A stretch of 64,000 bases of DNA from Muribaculaceae bacterium (GCA_017621225.1 JAGATN010000013.1:167205-231204), one strand, 5' to 3'. Positions 26,859 through 35,524 are shown, numbered from the stretch's first letter. Notes: generated by a model from the letters alone, not told the origin. Numbers and translations are program-made.

Positions 26859-28139
26859 ATGGAAAAAGACAAGCAGATTTTCGACTTAATCGAACGTGAA
26901 CATCAACGCCAGAAGCATGGCATAGAGCTGATTGCATCCGAAAACTTCGTCAGCGAACAAGTGATGCAAGCCATGGGTTCATGCCTCACCAACAAATATG
27001 CCGAAGGATATCCCGGCCATCGCTACTATGGCGGATGCGGAGTGGTTGATGAAGTGGAACAAACTGCAATCGATCGCGTGAAGCAACTGTTTGGAGCAGA
27101 ATATGCCAACGTACAGCCGCACTCTGGAGCACAGGCCAACATGGCAGTGTTCATGGCGTGTATGAAACCGGGCGACAAATTCCTCGGTCTGAATTTGGCA
27201 CACGGCGGCCACCTGTCGCACGGCAGCCCCGTAAACTTCTCGGGATTGATGTTCCATGCCCTCGAATATAACGTGAAGGAAGATACCGGACTCGTTGACT
27301 ACGACCAGATGGAGGAAGTGGCCCTGCGCGAACGTCCGAAACTGATAGTGGGAGGCGCCAGCGCATACTCTCGCGAATGGGATTATGCCCGCATGCGCAA
27401 GATAGCCGACGAAGTAGGCGCATTGCTTATGGTCGACATGGCACATCCGGCCGGACTCATTGCCGCCGGTCTTCTCGACAATCCCGTAAAATATGCCCAC
27501 ATCGTTACGTCGACCACCCACAAAACTCTGCGCGGTCCGCGAGGCGGCCTGATTCTCCTCGGCAAGGACTTCGACAATCCGTGGGGCAAGACCACACCCA
27601 AAGGCGTGGTGCGCAAAATGTCGTCGCTGCTCGACTCGGCAGTATTCCCCGGCGTTCAAGGCGGTCCGCTCGAACATGTGATAGCAGCCAAAGCAGTGGC
27701 ATTCGGCGAAGCATTGCAGCCCGAATACAAGACCTATCAACAGCAAGTGCAGAAGAATGCAGCCGCCATGGCAGCCGCTCTCGTAAAGAAGGGCTACAAG
27801 ATAATTTCAGGCGGAACCGACAACCACTGCATGCTCGTTGACCTTCGCACGAAATTCCCCGATCTTACCGGCAAAGTGGCCGAAAAAGTGCTCGTCGACG
27901 CCGACATCACCGCCAACAAAAACATGGTGCCGTTCGACAGCCGCTCACCGTTCCAGACCTCGGGCATACGCCTCGGCACGCCGGCCATCACCACTCGCGG
28001 AGCCAAGGAGGACGCCATGGTCGAAATAGTTGAAATGATTGACCTCGTATTGTCGAACCATGACAACGAAAGCGTAATAGCTTCAGTGAAATCGAAAGTA
28101 AACGACATGATGGAAGATTACCCCATGTTCGCCTACTAA
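26859..28139 (+). CDS. glyA: Serine hydroxymethyltransferase
   Basis: 426 residues from the ATG at 26859 ([35 protein letters not shown]); the frame is open much further upstream but only as an overlap with the flavin reductase gene. PLP lysine in [40 protein letters not shown] binds the cofactor. It converts serine and tetrahydrofolate to glycine and methylene-tetrahydrofolate. A terminator follows at 28164-28201. Confidence 0.97.
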   Translation: MEKDKQIFDLIEREHQRQKHGIELIASENFVSEQVMQAMGSCLTNKYAEGYPGHRYYGGCGVVDEVEQTAIDRVKQLFGAEYANVQPHSGAQANMAVFMACMKPGDKFLGLNLAHGGHLSHGSPVNFSGLMFHALEYNVKEDTGLVDYDQMEEVALRERPKLIVGGASAYSREWDYARMRKIADEVGALLMVDMAHPAGLIAAGLLDNPVKYAHIVTSTTHKTLRGPRGGLILLGKDFDNPWGKTTPKGVVRKMSSLLDSAVFPGVQGGPLEHVIAAKAVAFGEALQPEYKTYQQQVQKNAAAMAAALVKKGYKIISGGTDNHCMLVDLRTKFPDLTGKVAEKVLVDADITANKNMVPFDSRSPFQTSGIRLGTPAITTRGAKEDAMVEIVEMIDLVLSNHDNESVIASVKSKVNDMMEDYPMFAY

Positions 28140-28162
28140 GAGCAAACCATAGAAATTTAAAT

Positions 28163-28201
28163 GATGCCGGACTTCGCAATGCAAGTTCGGCATTATTTTT
28201 T
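28163..28201 (+). terminator. Terminator after glyA
   Basis: ATGCCGGACTT and AAGTTCGGCAT pair over 11 positions with one mismatch, followed by TATTTTTT. Confidence 0.8.
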
Positions 28202-28225
28202 AGATGCGAAACCATTTAAATTTCG

Positions 28226-28233
28226 TATTTTTG
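28226..28233 (+). promoter_or_regulatory. Promoter box for lgt-bioD unit
   Basis: TATTTTTG fits TAnnTTTG, 28 bp before the lgt ATG at 28261. Confidence 0.5.
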
Positions 28234-28260
28234 CATCGTAATACAAACATACAGTATTTT

Positions 28261-29118
28261 ATGCTAAACTACATAATCTGGAATACCGACCCGGTGCTCA
28301 TCGATTCGTTCGTAACAATAAGATGGTATGGCTTGATGTTTGCCATCGGATTCTTATTGGGCTATAACATCGTTGCCAAAATGTTCAAACGAGAGGGCGT
28401 TCCCGAAAAGTGGCTCGGCATACTGCTGATATGGGTAATGGGCGCTACGCTAATCGGAGCGCGTCTCGGCCATGTATTTTTCTACGAATGGGATCATTAC
28501 AGCCAAAATCCGCTCGACATATTAAAGATATGGGAAGGCGGCCTGGCAAGCCACGGAGGCACCATAGCCATAATACTCGCCGTGATACTGTTTTCGATAT
28601 TCACCACCAAACGCTCGCCGATGTGGACATTTGACCGCCTCGTAATAGCCATAGCCCTCGTGGGGGGCCTCATCCGCATAGGCAACCTCATGAATTCCGA
28701 AATATTCGGGCACGCCACTACCCTGCCGTGGGGCTTCATGTTCATACGCTCACGCGAATGGCACGAAATGTATGAAGGTCAGGCATGCCACCCCACGCAG
28801 CTATACGAGGCATTCTGCTATTTTGCCCTGTTTGCGCTGCTGATGTGGATGTATTGGAAGAAAAATGCCGGCGAACGGCCCGGATTGATATTCGGAGTGT
28901 TTTTCATAGGCATATTCTTGCCGCGTTTTCTTATAGAGTTCATAAAGAACGATCAGGTGGCATTTGAAGCCGACATGACGCTCAACATGGGTCAGCTTCT
29001 GAGCATACCGTTCATAGTGGCGGGCATAATAATGGTTATATGGGCTATGACCCATCCACGAATAAAAATTGAATATCCAAATCGTTTTGCCGACGAGGAC
29101 GACATAAAAAAAGCATAA
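28261..29118 (+). CDS. lgt: Prolipoprotein diacylglyceryl transferase
   Basis: 285 residues from the ATG at 28261 (MLNYIIWNTDPVLID); the frame's earlier ATG at 28204 precedes the promoter. Seven membrane helices. Hallmarks are VTIRWYGLMFAIGFLLGY, IGARLGHVFFYEWDHY, the WEGGLASHGG loop, and GGLIRIGNLMNSEIFG with the catalytic-region arginine, then HPTQLYEAF. It attaches diacylglycerol to lipobox cysteines such as those at 454-1035 and 48033-49049. Followed 6 bp later by bioD. Confidence 0.95.
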   Translation: MLNYIIWNTDPVLIDSFVTIRWYGLMFAIGFLLGYNIVAKMFKREGVPEKWLGILLIWVMGATLIGARLGHVFFYEWDHYSQNPLDILKIWEGGLASHGGTIAIILAVILFSIFTTKRSPMWTFDRLVIAIALVGGLIRIGNLMNSEIFGHATTLPWGFMFIRSREWHEMYEGQACHPTQLYEAFCYFALFALLMWMYWKKNAGERPGLIFGVFFIGIFLPRFLIEFIKNDQVAFEADMTLNMGQLLSIPFIVAGIIMVIWAMTHPRIKIEYPNRFADEDDIKKA

Positions 29119-29123
29119 GGAAA

Positions 29124-29768
29124 ATGAATGTAAAAGACAATGTAATATTCGTTTCAGGCATTGACACCGATGCCGGCAAAAGCTATGCCACCGGGTGGTT
29201 GGCGCGAAATTTGTCGGAACAAGGATTAAAGGTAATAACGCTTAAATTCATTCAGACCGGCAATTGCGGGCGTTCGGAAGACATTGAAATACATCGCCGC
29301 ATAATGGGCATCGACCCGTTACCCGAAGACCTTGACCTCACCACCGCGCCAATGATTTTTTCATATCCCGCATCGCCCCATCTTGCAGCCAAGATAGATG
29401 GCCGACAAATTGATCTGAGCGTCATTGACCGAAGCATCGAAAAGCTCTCGGCAAAGTTCGACGTAGTGATAGTGGAAGGCGCCGGCGGCTTGATGGTGCC
29501 GGTGACCGATGACATGCTTACCATCGAATATCCCGAGACCCGCAACCTACCGATAGCATTGGTAACGAACGGTCGGCTCGGCTCGATAAGCCATACCATA
29601 TTGGCCCTTGAGGCCATAAAACATCGTGGCATCAGGCTTCACTCGATGATTTATAACGAACATTTCGACAACGACGAAATAATAGCGCCGGAAACGCGAA
29701 ACTATCTGAAAACTTATTTAAACAAAAACTTCCCTGGAGCTGAAATGCTGTTTGTCCCATCATTGTAG
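29124..29768 (+). CDS. bioD: Dethiobiotin synthetase
   Basis: 214 residues. The P-loop is VSGIDTDAGKSYATGWLARNL, and VIVEGAGGLMVPVTDD is the conserved Glu-Gly-Ala-Gly-Gly loop. It closes the ureido ring of dethiobiotin with ATP and CO2. No other biotin genes are in the window, so bioD is separated from its usual cluster and sits between lgt and an exonuclease gene. Confidence 0.9.
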   Translation: MNVKDNVIFVSGIDTDAGKSYATGWLARNLSEQGLKVITLKFIQTGNCGRSEDIEIHRRIMGIDPLPEDLDLTTAPMIFSYPASPHLAAKIDGRQIDLSVIDRSIEKLSAKFDVVIVEGAGGLMVPVTDDMLTIEYPETRNLPIALVTNGRLGSISHTILALEAIKHRGIRLHSMIYNEHFDNDEIIAPETRNYLKTYLNKNFPGAEMLFVPSL

Positions 29769-29778
29769 ACCATAAGAA

Positions 29779-30417
29779 ATGGAAAGCAACCCAACCAATA
29801 TCATAACCATAACCAAAGAACAGTTAGCCACAATGCCGGTGGTGACATTTCCCGGCAAAATAACCGTCATCGACAAGATAGATGAAGCGGTTTCGGCTCT
29901 TGAATATCTTTCAAGTCAAAAAACAATAGGATTCGACACCGAAACAAAACCTGCATTCAAGAAAGGACAAACAAACAAGGTGTCGCTAATACAGATGTCG
30001 AGTGCCGATCAGTGTTTTTTATTCAGAATAAATAAGATAGGCTTCATTCCGCAATTAAAGCAATTGATAGAGGATGAATCGATAACCAAAATCGGACTTT
30101 CGCTCAAAGATGACTTCTTGGTGTTGCACCGCATATGGCAATTCACGCCTGCCGGATTCATCGATTTGCAAAACATGGCGAAACGATTCAACATAGCCGA
30201 CGGAAGCCTTCAAAAAATATACGGCATATTGTTTAGCCAAAGAATATCGAAAGGGCAACGGCTATCGAACTGGGAAGCCGAAGCCCTCAGCGAAAGCCAG
30301 CAGATGTATGCATCGATCGACGCATGGGCCTGCCTGAAAATCTACAATTACCTGCTGTCAGGCAATTTCAATCCCGAAGAATCGCCCTACCAAATCGAAA
30401 AGAGTGAATTGTTATGA
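29779..30417 (+). CDS. RNase D-like 3'-5' exonuclease domain protein
   Basis: 212 residues. DEDDy exonuclease motifs: IGFDTETKPAF (Exo I), KIGLSLKDDFLVLHRI (Exo II region) and YASIDAWACLKIYNYL (Exo III with Tyr and Asp). There is no HRDC domain, so it is shorter than RNase D, matching the 'exonuclease domain-containing protein 2' group common in Bacteroidetes. Expected to trim RNA or DNA 3' ends. Overlaps the next small gene by 4 bp. Confidence 0.87.
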   Translation: MESNPTNIITITKEQLATMPVVTFPGKITVIDKIDEAVSALEYLSSQKTIGFDTETKPAFKKGQTNKVSLIQMSSADQCFLFRINKIGFIPQLKQLIEDESITKIGLSLKDDFLVLHRIWQFTPAGFIDLQNMAKRFNIADGSLQKIYGILFSQRISKGQRLSNWEAEALSESQQMYASIDAWACLKIYNYLLSGNFNPEESPYQIEKSELL

Positions 30418-30638
30418 AGAAATCGACGGTAATACCTGCCGCACTATTGATGTATCTGGCCATAATGAGCTACATAGGTCGTGGCGAACTGGCGCAAGGC
30501 CATTATCTCTATTATTTCGGCATAATCGGAATAACGTTGGTGATCATCGTTTTGCTACACTTCTCGCTAAAGCGCCGCGAAAAGCTTCGCAAGGAGCGTG
30601 AAGACGACATGAACAACGGCAATAAGCCTACGGAGTGA
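30414..30638 (+). CDS. Small inner-membrane protein of unknown function
   Basis: 74 residues with two membrane helices (about 7-24 and 32-50) and a highly charged tail (KRREKLRKEREDDMNNGNK). The start overlaps the exonuclease stop (ATGA), showing co-translation. Small proteins of this shape accompany many Bacteroidales genes; no function known. Confidence 0.7.
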   Translation: MKKSTVIPAALLMYLAIMSYIGRGELAQGHYLYYFGIIGITLVIIVLLHFSLKRREKLRKEREDDMNNGNKPTE

Positions 30639-30666
30639 TACCGCCGGTGGGAAGGCGGCAGCCCTG

Positions 30667-32124
30667 TCAGTCGACGGCGAGCTTTCGGCGCATAGGTGAT
30701 GCCGCAAGCATCTTCCACCCTATCCACGCCATTGCCACCGACATCAGCGGACTGACATAATTGAACACACAATAAGGCAGATAGGTAAGAGTGGCAACGC
30801 CAAGAACGGTTGACTGCGTAACGCCACATGAATTCCACGGTATCAAAACCGACGTTACCGAAATGGAATCTTCAAGCGCACGGCTCAACACTTGTGGCCT
30901 CATTTTATTGCGTTTGTACGTATTCTTAAACACGTTTCCGCCTATTATTATCGACAGATACTGATCGCCCGTGCAGCAATTCAAAAACAACCCGCTGCCC
31001 ACCGTAGCGCCGACGAGGCTGCGCGGCGAACTCAGCCTATGCGTAAATGCAGCCGTAATGGCGGAGAGCATGCCGGTGCCTATCATAACGCCACCAAACG
31101 CCATGGCGCTCAGCACCAGATAGACCGTAGGCAGCATACCGGCTATTCCTCCAGTGGCGACGAGCGAATCGAGCAACTCATTTCCCGACTCCAAAGAGGT
31201 GTCGACGGCAAGTATTTTCAACGACACCATAACATCGTCGATCCATCCGGCAGCACCGCCCGACAACGACTCGATGACCTGTGGCTGAAATATGAATATG
31301 GCCGCCAACGCCACCAACGAGCTTATGGCAAGAGTAACGTCGGTACGGACGCGCAACACTATTAGCAGACCGGTAAGAAGCGGCACTGCAAACAGCCACG
31401 GCGACATATTGAACGTGGAGTCGAGGGCATCGACCATCTCTGCCGTATGCGATTCGTAATACACGTCGGTGTCGACGCCTGCAACCGAAAACACTATCAA
31501 TGCTATGGCAAGAGCCGGAATGGTGGTAAGCATCAGAAAGCGTATGTGGGCAAACAATCCTACACCCGTCGACGACGCCGCGAGCACGGTGGTGTCGCTC
31601 AACGGTGAAACCTTGTCGCCGAAATACGCGCCCGAAATTATGGCGCCGGCAGTCCAGGCCGGACTATACCCCATTACCGTGCCAATGCCCATGAGAGCTA
31701 CGCCGATAGTGGCAATGGTGGTCCAGGAACTGCCCGTAACCACCGATACTATCGCGCATATGAGACATGACAGCATAAGAAAGATGCCCGGATCGAGCAA
31801 CCGCAGGCCATAATCGATGAGCATCGGCACCACGCCGCTAAGCATCCACGTTGACGACAACGTTCCGATGAATATGAGTATCGGTATCGCGGGCATTATC
31901 TGGCGTGCACTTTTGCACATGCCAAACCATATGACACGCCATGGACGCTTGGCGCATAGCCTCGACAAAATCAACGCCACGGCCGAAGCGCTCAATAATA
32001 TCCAATAACTGTAATCCTGAACCGAATCGGCTCCTTTAACGGCTATAAACATTATCAATGCCGCAAGCAACAGCATCACCGGAACGAGTGACACCAATAG
32101 CGAAGGTGTATGTGATTTATTCAC
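30667..32124 (-). CDS. nhaC: NhaC-family Na+/H+ antiporter
   Basis: 485 residues with about 12 membrane helices. Family features include MPAIPILIFIGTLSSTWMLSGVVP, VTGSSWTTIATIGVALMGIG, AGAIISGAYFGDKVSPLSDTTVLAASSTGV (the conserved GDKxSPLSDTT motif) and LFLNCCTGDQYLSIIIGG. It should exchange sodium or a dicarboxylate such as malate/lactate with protons. Single gene with its own promoter box at 32171-32178. Confidence 0.92.
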   Translation of the reverse strand: MNKSHTPSLLVSLVPVMLLLAALIMFIAVKGADSVQDYSYWILLSASAVALILSRLCAKRPWRVIWFGMCKSARQIMPAIPILIFIGTLSSTWMLSGVVPMLIDYGLRLLDPGIFLMLSCLICAIVSVVTGSSWTTIATIGVALMGIGTVMGYSPAWTAGAIISGAYFGDKVSPLSDTTVLAASSTGVGLFAHIRFLMLTTIPALAIALIVFSVAGVDTDVYYESHTAEMVDALDSTFNMSPWLFAVPLLTGLLIVLRVRTDVTLAISSLVALAAIFIFQPQVIESLSGGAAGWIDDVMVSLKILAVDTSLESGNELLDSLVATGGIAGMLPTVYLVLSAMAFGGVMIGTGMLSAITAAFTHRLSSPRSLVGATVGSGLFLNCCTGDQYLSIIIGGNVFKNTYKRNKMRPQVLSRALEDSISVTSVLIPWNSCGVTQSTVLGVATLTYLPYCVFNYVSPLMSVAMAWIGWKMLAASPMRRKLAVD

Positions 32125-32170
32125 TGACGTTTATTCTTTATACTGATACTATGATTCAAAAAAAACTTTG

Positions 32171-32178
32171 CAAAAGTA
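32171..32178 (-). promoter_or_regulatory. Promoter box for nhaC
   Basis: Reverse-strand TACTTTTG, 47 bp before the nhaC ATG, with TTG about 22 bp upstream. The stretch 32179-32342 beyond it shows only a short GCCGG/CCGGC hairpin near 32283-32296. Confidence 0.5.
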
Positions 32179-32342
32179 CACAAAAGCGTCAATATATCAT
32201 CAAACAATGCCGATATTTAGAAAATTATAAGTGCTTCAACACATATTTTTACTTGTTTTAACCCATAAGGCCGTGCCTGAATGCCGGCAAACCGGCGACA
32301 ATGATATCGGCACTCGTAATCACCAATATTCAACATAAAGGG

Positions 32343-32373
32343 TTGTGAGTCTCAGAAATTATTTATAACTTCG
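32343..32373 (+). promoter_or_regulatory. Promoter of the candidate structured RNA
   Basis: TTG at 32343-32345 and TAACTTCG at 32366-32373 (one mismatch to TAnnTTTG) with a 20-bp spacer, placing the start of transcription near 32380. Confidence 0.5.
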
Positions 32374-32379
32374 CAATTG

Positions 32380-32703
32380 CAGACCGCCTCGCAGAAGCCC
32401 CGGTTTGAGGTTTAGCGGAGCGGGATATAGTGAACATACATAAGAAAGCGTTTATCCGCGCTGATTCTTGATTGTTAGAAATTCTCGCAAAATTTCCAAT
32501 CGAAGTCAAGAGTTGAGCAACGGTAGATGCCCGTGGATATGTAATTATCCTGCATTCGGTATGGTATTTCGGGAGAAATGTAGCCGGACGCAATGATTGC
32601 ATATACAAGCGTGGGCTTCTGCGTTGCCGTTCAACTTCGATTAGGCAATGCGAGAAGCCTCTAACAGGAGAACGGTAACAGATACAGATTCCTACGCTTT
32701 TTT
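32380..32703 (+). ncRNA. Candidate structured non-coding RNA, about 320 nt
   Basis: No convincing gene lies here, but a promoter precedes it and a T-run (32698-32703) ends it. The sequence is packed with complementary pairs. CGCAGAAGCCC (32390-32400) pairs perfectly with GGGCTTCTGCG (32613-32623). Local stems are AAGAAAGCG/CGCTGATTCTT (32442-32469), GATTG plus GAAATT with AATTTC plus CAATC (32470-32501), ATTTC-GGGA-GAAAT with a GNRA loop (32566-32579), GTTGCCGTTC/GAACGGTAAC (32623-32679) and AAGCGT/ACGCTT just before the T-run. GGGCTTCTGCGTTGCC can instead pair with GGCAATGCGAGAAGCC (32644-32659), an exclusive alternative. I could not match it to RNase P, tmRNA, SRP or 6S RNA. I have the impression that similar sequence recurs in Bacteroidales intergenic regions and is mis-annotated as short proteins, but could not check. 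Confidence 0.6.
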
Positions 32704-32751
32704 CATACAACAAACGCCAACGAGAGGATGACCGAGGCATAATTAAACTAT

Positions 32752-32994
32752 ATGTGTAAAGATTTACGTAGAATAACTTTCACTCTTGGAAGTTATGAGT
32801 TTATACCAAATCCAACTCCAAAGGAAATGGAAGAACTCTCCAAAGAACGGTCGGGATATTTTCATCATTGGGTCGACGACGTCGACACCAGCAAAGATAT
32901 TCCTTACATCAAGACTATGGCATTGGTTGAGGACAATGCCGATGATTCGATTCACAGGGTCGAATATCAGAATCTTAAATTTTCGGAGAAATGA
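32752..32994 (+). CDS. Small protein of unknown function upstream of the BspA-like gene
   Basis: 80 residues, acidic, no signal peptide. The central and C-terminal part (GYFHHWVDDVDTSKDIPYIKTMALVED, then IHRVEYQNLKF) reads as a compact two- or three-stranded domain and looks like a recurring Bacteroidales small-protein family, but I cannot name it. It ends 2 bp before an ATG (32997) that probably was the start of the LRR protein, so the two are likely one transcription unit. Confidence 0.65.
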   Translation: MCKDLRRITFTLGSYEFIPNPTPKEMEELSKERSGYFHHWVDDVDTSKDIPYIKTMALVEDNADDSIHRVEYQNLKFSEK

Positions 32995-33024
32995 CCATGG
33001 AATCAAAAATCAAAAAAAATAGGA

Positions 33025-35241
33025 ATGTTCATAGTTATGCTATGGATATCCATAACTGCTTTTGCTTACGACTTCGAAGTTGATGGTATTTACTACAACA
33101 TCCTGTCAGAACAAGATAAGACATGTGAAGTCACCGCAGCCACTGATGATTATAAAAACCCATCGTATATAGGAGATGTCATCATTCCATCATCAATAAA
33201 TGTTAATGAAAGCAAATTCACTGTCACCACCATCGGAGAATATGCTTTTAGTTTCTGTGGCGATTTATCCTCTGTCGTTCTGCCCGAGACGCTTACTGTG
33301 ATTGCAAAAAGTGCCTTTTGGCAGTGTAACGCATTGACTGACATATCCTTGCCGGAATCCTTGATTTCCATTAGAAATTCGGCATTTAGCAATTGTAAGA
33401 AATTACGATCTGTTACTTTTCCAAAAACCAGCAGCCTTAAATATATTTCGATAGCAGCATTTGTCGGTTGTGAATCTTTGACCTCCATAACGTTTCCTGA
33501 GATATGTCAATTAAGCTCAATTGGAGAAAACGCATTTCATAGATGTAAGTCTTTGACTTCCATAGTTTTGCCCAAACAATGTCAATCCATTTATCTTGGG
33601 GAAAGGGCGTTTTATGATTGTTCGGCATTAGTGTCAGTCACTTTTCCGGAATCATGCTCGGAATCAGGAGGAATTGGTACTCTCGTTTTCGAAGATTGTC
33701 CATCCTTGACTTCTGTTACATTCCCAAAATCATGTAAAATTTATGTTATAGGTATGGGGGCCTTTCGAGATTGTAAATCTTTAAGAGAGGTAAATTTTCC
33801 AAATTCTTTAACCACCATAGAGTCGCACGCCTTTTGGGGTTGTTCCTCTTTGACCTCAATTAGCGCCTCAGAGTCGCTTAAAACAATTAAGGACGGGGCT
33901 TTCTATAATTGTTCGTCTTTGACTTCTGTTCCGTTTTCCCAAACAAGCTCACTGAAATCCATAGGAAAATGGGCTTTTCAGGGGTGCAAATCCCTAACAT
34001 CAGTAGACTTTCCCGAGTCTCTAACGATAATTGAGGATGGGGCTTTCTGTAATTGCAAATCCATCACTTCAGACCCATTTTCTCAAACGAAATCATTAAA
34101 CACCATTGGGTCAGACGCTTTCTATAATTGTTCCGCCATGACTTCCATCACTCTGCCAGAGTCGATTACGTCATTAGGGAATAGAACTTTCAGCGGATGC
34201 TCCTCCTTGACTTCCGTCTCTCTGCCGGAGTCAATTACTTCATTAGGGAATGAAACTTTCAGCGGATGCTCCTCCTTGACTTCCATCAATCTGCCGGAGT
34301 CGATTACGTCATTGGGGAATATGACTTTCAGCGGATGCTCCTCCTTGACTTCCATCAATCTGCCGGAGTCGATTACTTCGTTAGGGGATGACACTTTCAA
34401 CGGATGCGCCTCCTTGACTTCCATCAATCTGCCGGAGTCGATTACGTCATTAGGGAATGGCACTTTCAGCGATTGCTCCTCCTTGACTTCCATCAATCTG
34501 CCGGAGTCGATCAATTCATTAGGGAATGGCACTTTCCGCTACTGCTCCTCCTTGACTTCCATCAATCTGCCGGAGTCGATTACGTCATTAGGGGATAGAA
34601 CTTTCAGCGGATGCTCCTCCTTGACTTCCGTCACTCTGCCAGAGTCGATCACTTCATTGGGGGATGTCACTTTCAGCGGATGCTCCTCCTTGACTTCAAT
34701 CAATCTGCCGGAGTCGATCACTTCATTGGGGGATTTCACTTTCAGCGGATGCTCCTCCTTGACTTCCGTCAATCTACCGGAGTCGATCACTTCATTAGGA
34801 AATAGCACTTTCAGCTACTGCTCCTCCTTGACTTCAATCATATTACCTGAATCACTTACATCTATTGGGGATTGGGCTTTTTATGAATGTGAAAATATTA
34901 ATCTTGTAGAAAATAGAAGTAAGACTCCTCAACCGATAACTACTTCAGCTTACGGGGCCGTTTTTAACTCTGATATTTATAACAAAGCAATACTGCGTGT
35001 AACGGATGAATGCGTGAATGCATATAAAGCCGCTAACGGATGGAATCGTTTCAAAAACATTGAGGGTGGAGCATCGTCGGGTATTGGGGATGTTGTACAG
35101 GATGAAAGGCCTGTGAGGGTGTACACGTTAGGAGGCGTTGTAGTCTATACCGGCATGTGGAATGATTGTCCTAAATTGCCCGCAGGTATATATGTAGTGC
35201 GTAGTGCCGATGGCTCATCTTATAAAATCGCCATCCGATAA
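33025..35241 (+). CDS. BspA-like leucine-rich repeat surface protein
   Basis: 738 residues from the ATG at 33025. Residues about 50-620 are TpLRR/BspA repeats (LTSINLPESITSLGNxTFSGCSS type), first diverse, then ten nearly identical 23-residue units at 34138-34827. The C-terminus (VRVYTLGGVVVYTGM...LPAGIYVVRSADGSSYKIAIR) is a Bacteroidales sorting-tail-like beta domain. The start is odd: MFIVMLWISITAFA lacks the usual basic residues. An ATG at 32997 would give MESKIKKIGMFIVMLWISI, a perfect signal peptide, if the run of eight A at 33012-33019 had seven. So the gene is either off by one base here or read from the weaker start. BspA-type proteins mediate adhesion to host or bacterial surfaces. 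Confidence 0.85.
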   Translation: MFIVMLWISITAFAYDFEVDGIYYNILSEQDKTCEVTAATDDYKNPSYIGDVIIPSSINVNESKFTVTTIGEYAFSFCGDLSSVVLPETLTVIAKSAFWQCNALTDISLPESLISIRNSAFSNCKKLRSVTFPKTSSLKYISIAAFVGCESLTSITFPEICQLSSIGENAFHRCKSLTSIVLPKQCQSIYLGERAFYDCSALVSVTFPESCSESGGIGTLVFEDCPSLTSVTFPKSCKIYVIGMGAFRDCKSLREVNFPNSLTTIESHAFWGCSSLTSISASESLKTIKDGAFYNCSSLTSVPFSQTSSLKSIGKWAFQGCKSLTSVDFPESLTIIEDGAFCNCKSITSDPFSQTKSLNTIGSDAFYNCSAMTSITLPESITSLGNRTFSGCSSLTSVSLPESITSLGNETFSGCSSLTSINLPESITSLGNMTFSGCSSLTSINLPESITSLGDDTFNGCASLTSINLPESITSLGNGTFSDCSSLTSINLPESINSLGNGTFRYCSSLTSINLPESITSLGDRTFSGCSSLTSVTLPESITSLGDVTFSGCSSLTSINLPESITSLGDFTFSGCSSLTSVNLPESITSLGNSTFSYCSSLTSIILPESLTSIGDWAFYECENINLVENRSKTPQPITTSAYGAVFNSDIYNKAILRVTDECVNAYKAANGWNRFKNIEGGASSGIGDVVQDERPVRVYTLGGVVVYTGMWNDCPKLPAGIYVVRSADGSSYKIAIR
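34138..34827 (+). repeat. Ten tandem 69-bp LRR-coding repeats
   Basis: Exactly 690 bp, ten 23-codon units, nearly identical in DNA. The codon after LG(N/D) differs in almost every unit: AGA, GAA, ATG, GAC, GGC, GGC, AGA, GTC, TTC, AGC (Arg, Glu, Met, Asp, Gly, Gly, Arg, Val, Phe, Ser). A second, milder variable site is the Gly/Asp/Tyr of TFSGCSS. Near-identical tandem units can gain or lose copies by slippage or recombination. Confidence 0.9.
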
Positions 35242-35311
35242 GCCGGGCAACCCTGTCAACGTGGCTGGGGCACGGCTCTTTCATTTAAATTAAAAATTAA
35301 GCCATAGCAGC

Positions 35312-35346
35312 ACTTACCCGGTTCATTGCGAATCGGGTAAGTTTTA
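35312..35346 (+). terminator. Terminator after the BspA-like gene
   Basis: ACTTACCCG and CGGGTAAGT form a 9-bp perfect stem extended by GTTC/GAAT, followed by TTTTAT. The rest of 35242-35460 shows nothing else. Confidence 0.65.
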
Positions 35347-35460
35347 TATGTTGTATGTCAATTATTTATTTCATTGTCAAAATCTGATTCTTTTCACAAG
35401 ATCCGTGCATTTCATTTAAGCTTTTCGCCATACGCTTAATGACAAATGCATTATTATTCG

Positions 35461-35468
35461 TAACTTTG
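35461..35468 (+). promoter_or_regulatory. Promoter box for the ROK-fmt unit
   Basis: TAACTTTG fits TAnnTTTG, 56 bp before the ATG at 35525. Confidence 0.5.
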
Positions 35469-35524
35469 CAATATTATAAAACCTAATATTAATCCGCCTA
35501 ACCGCAACAATAACGTTTCAAACA

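Noticed and set aside
32363-32740. A 125-codon reverse-strand reading frame across the candidate RNA
   Set aside because: It has an Arg/Ser-rich composition without domain character, no promoter on that strand, and the forward strand shows a promoter, nested complementary pairs and a T-run. RNA is the better explanation.
33025-35241. BspA-like gene as the variable target of the DGR whose RT is at the right edge
   Set aside because: The varying codon is not limited to adenine-derived positions, the variation is between tandem repeats and not in one 3'-terminal variable repeat, no template repeat is visible and the RT is 28 kb away in a phage.
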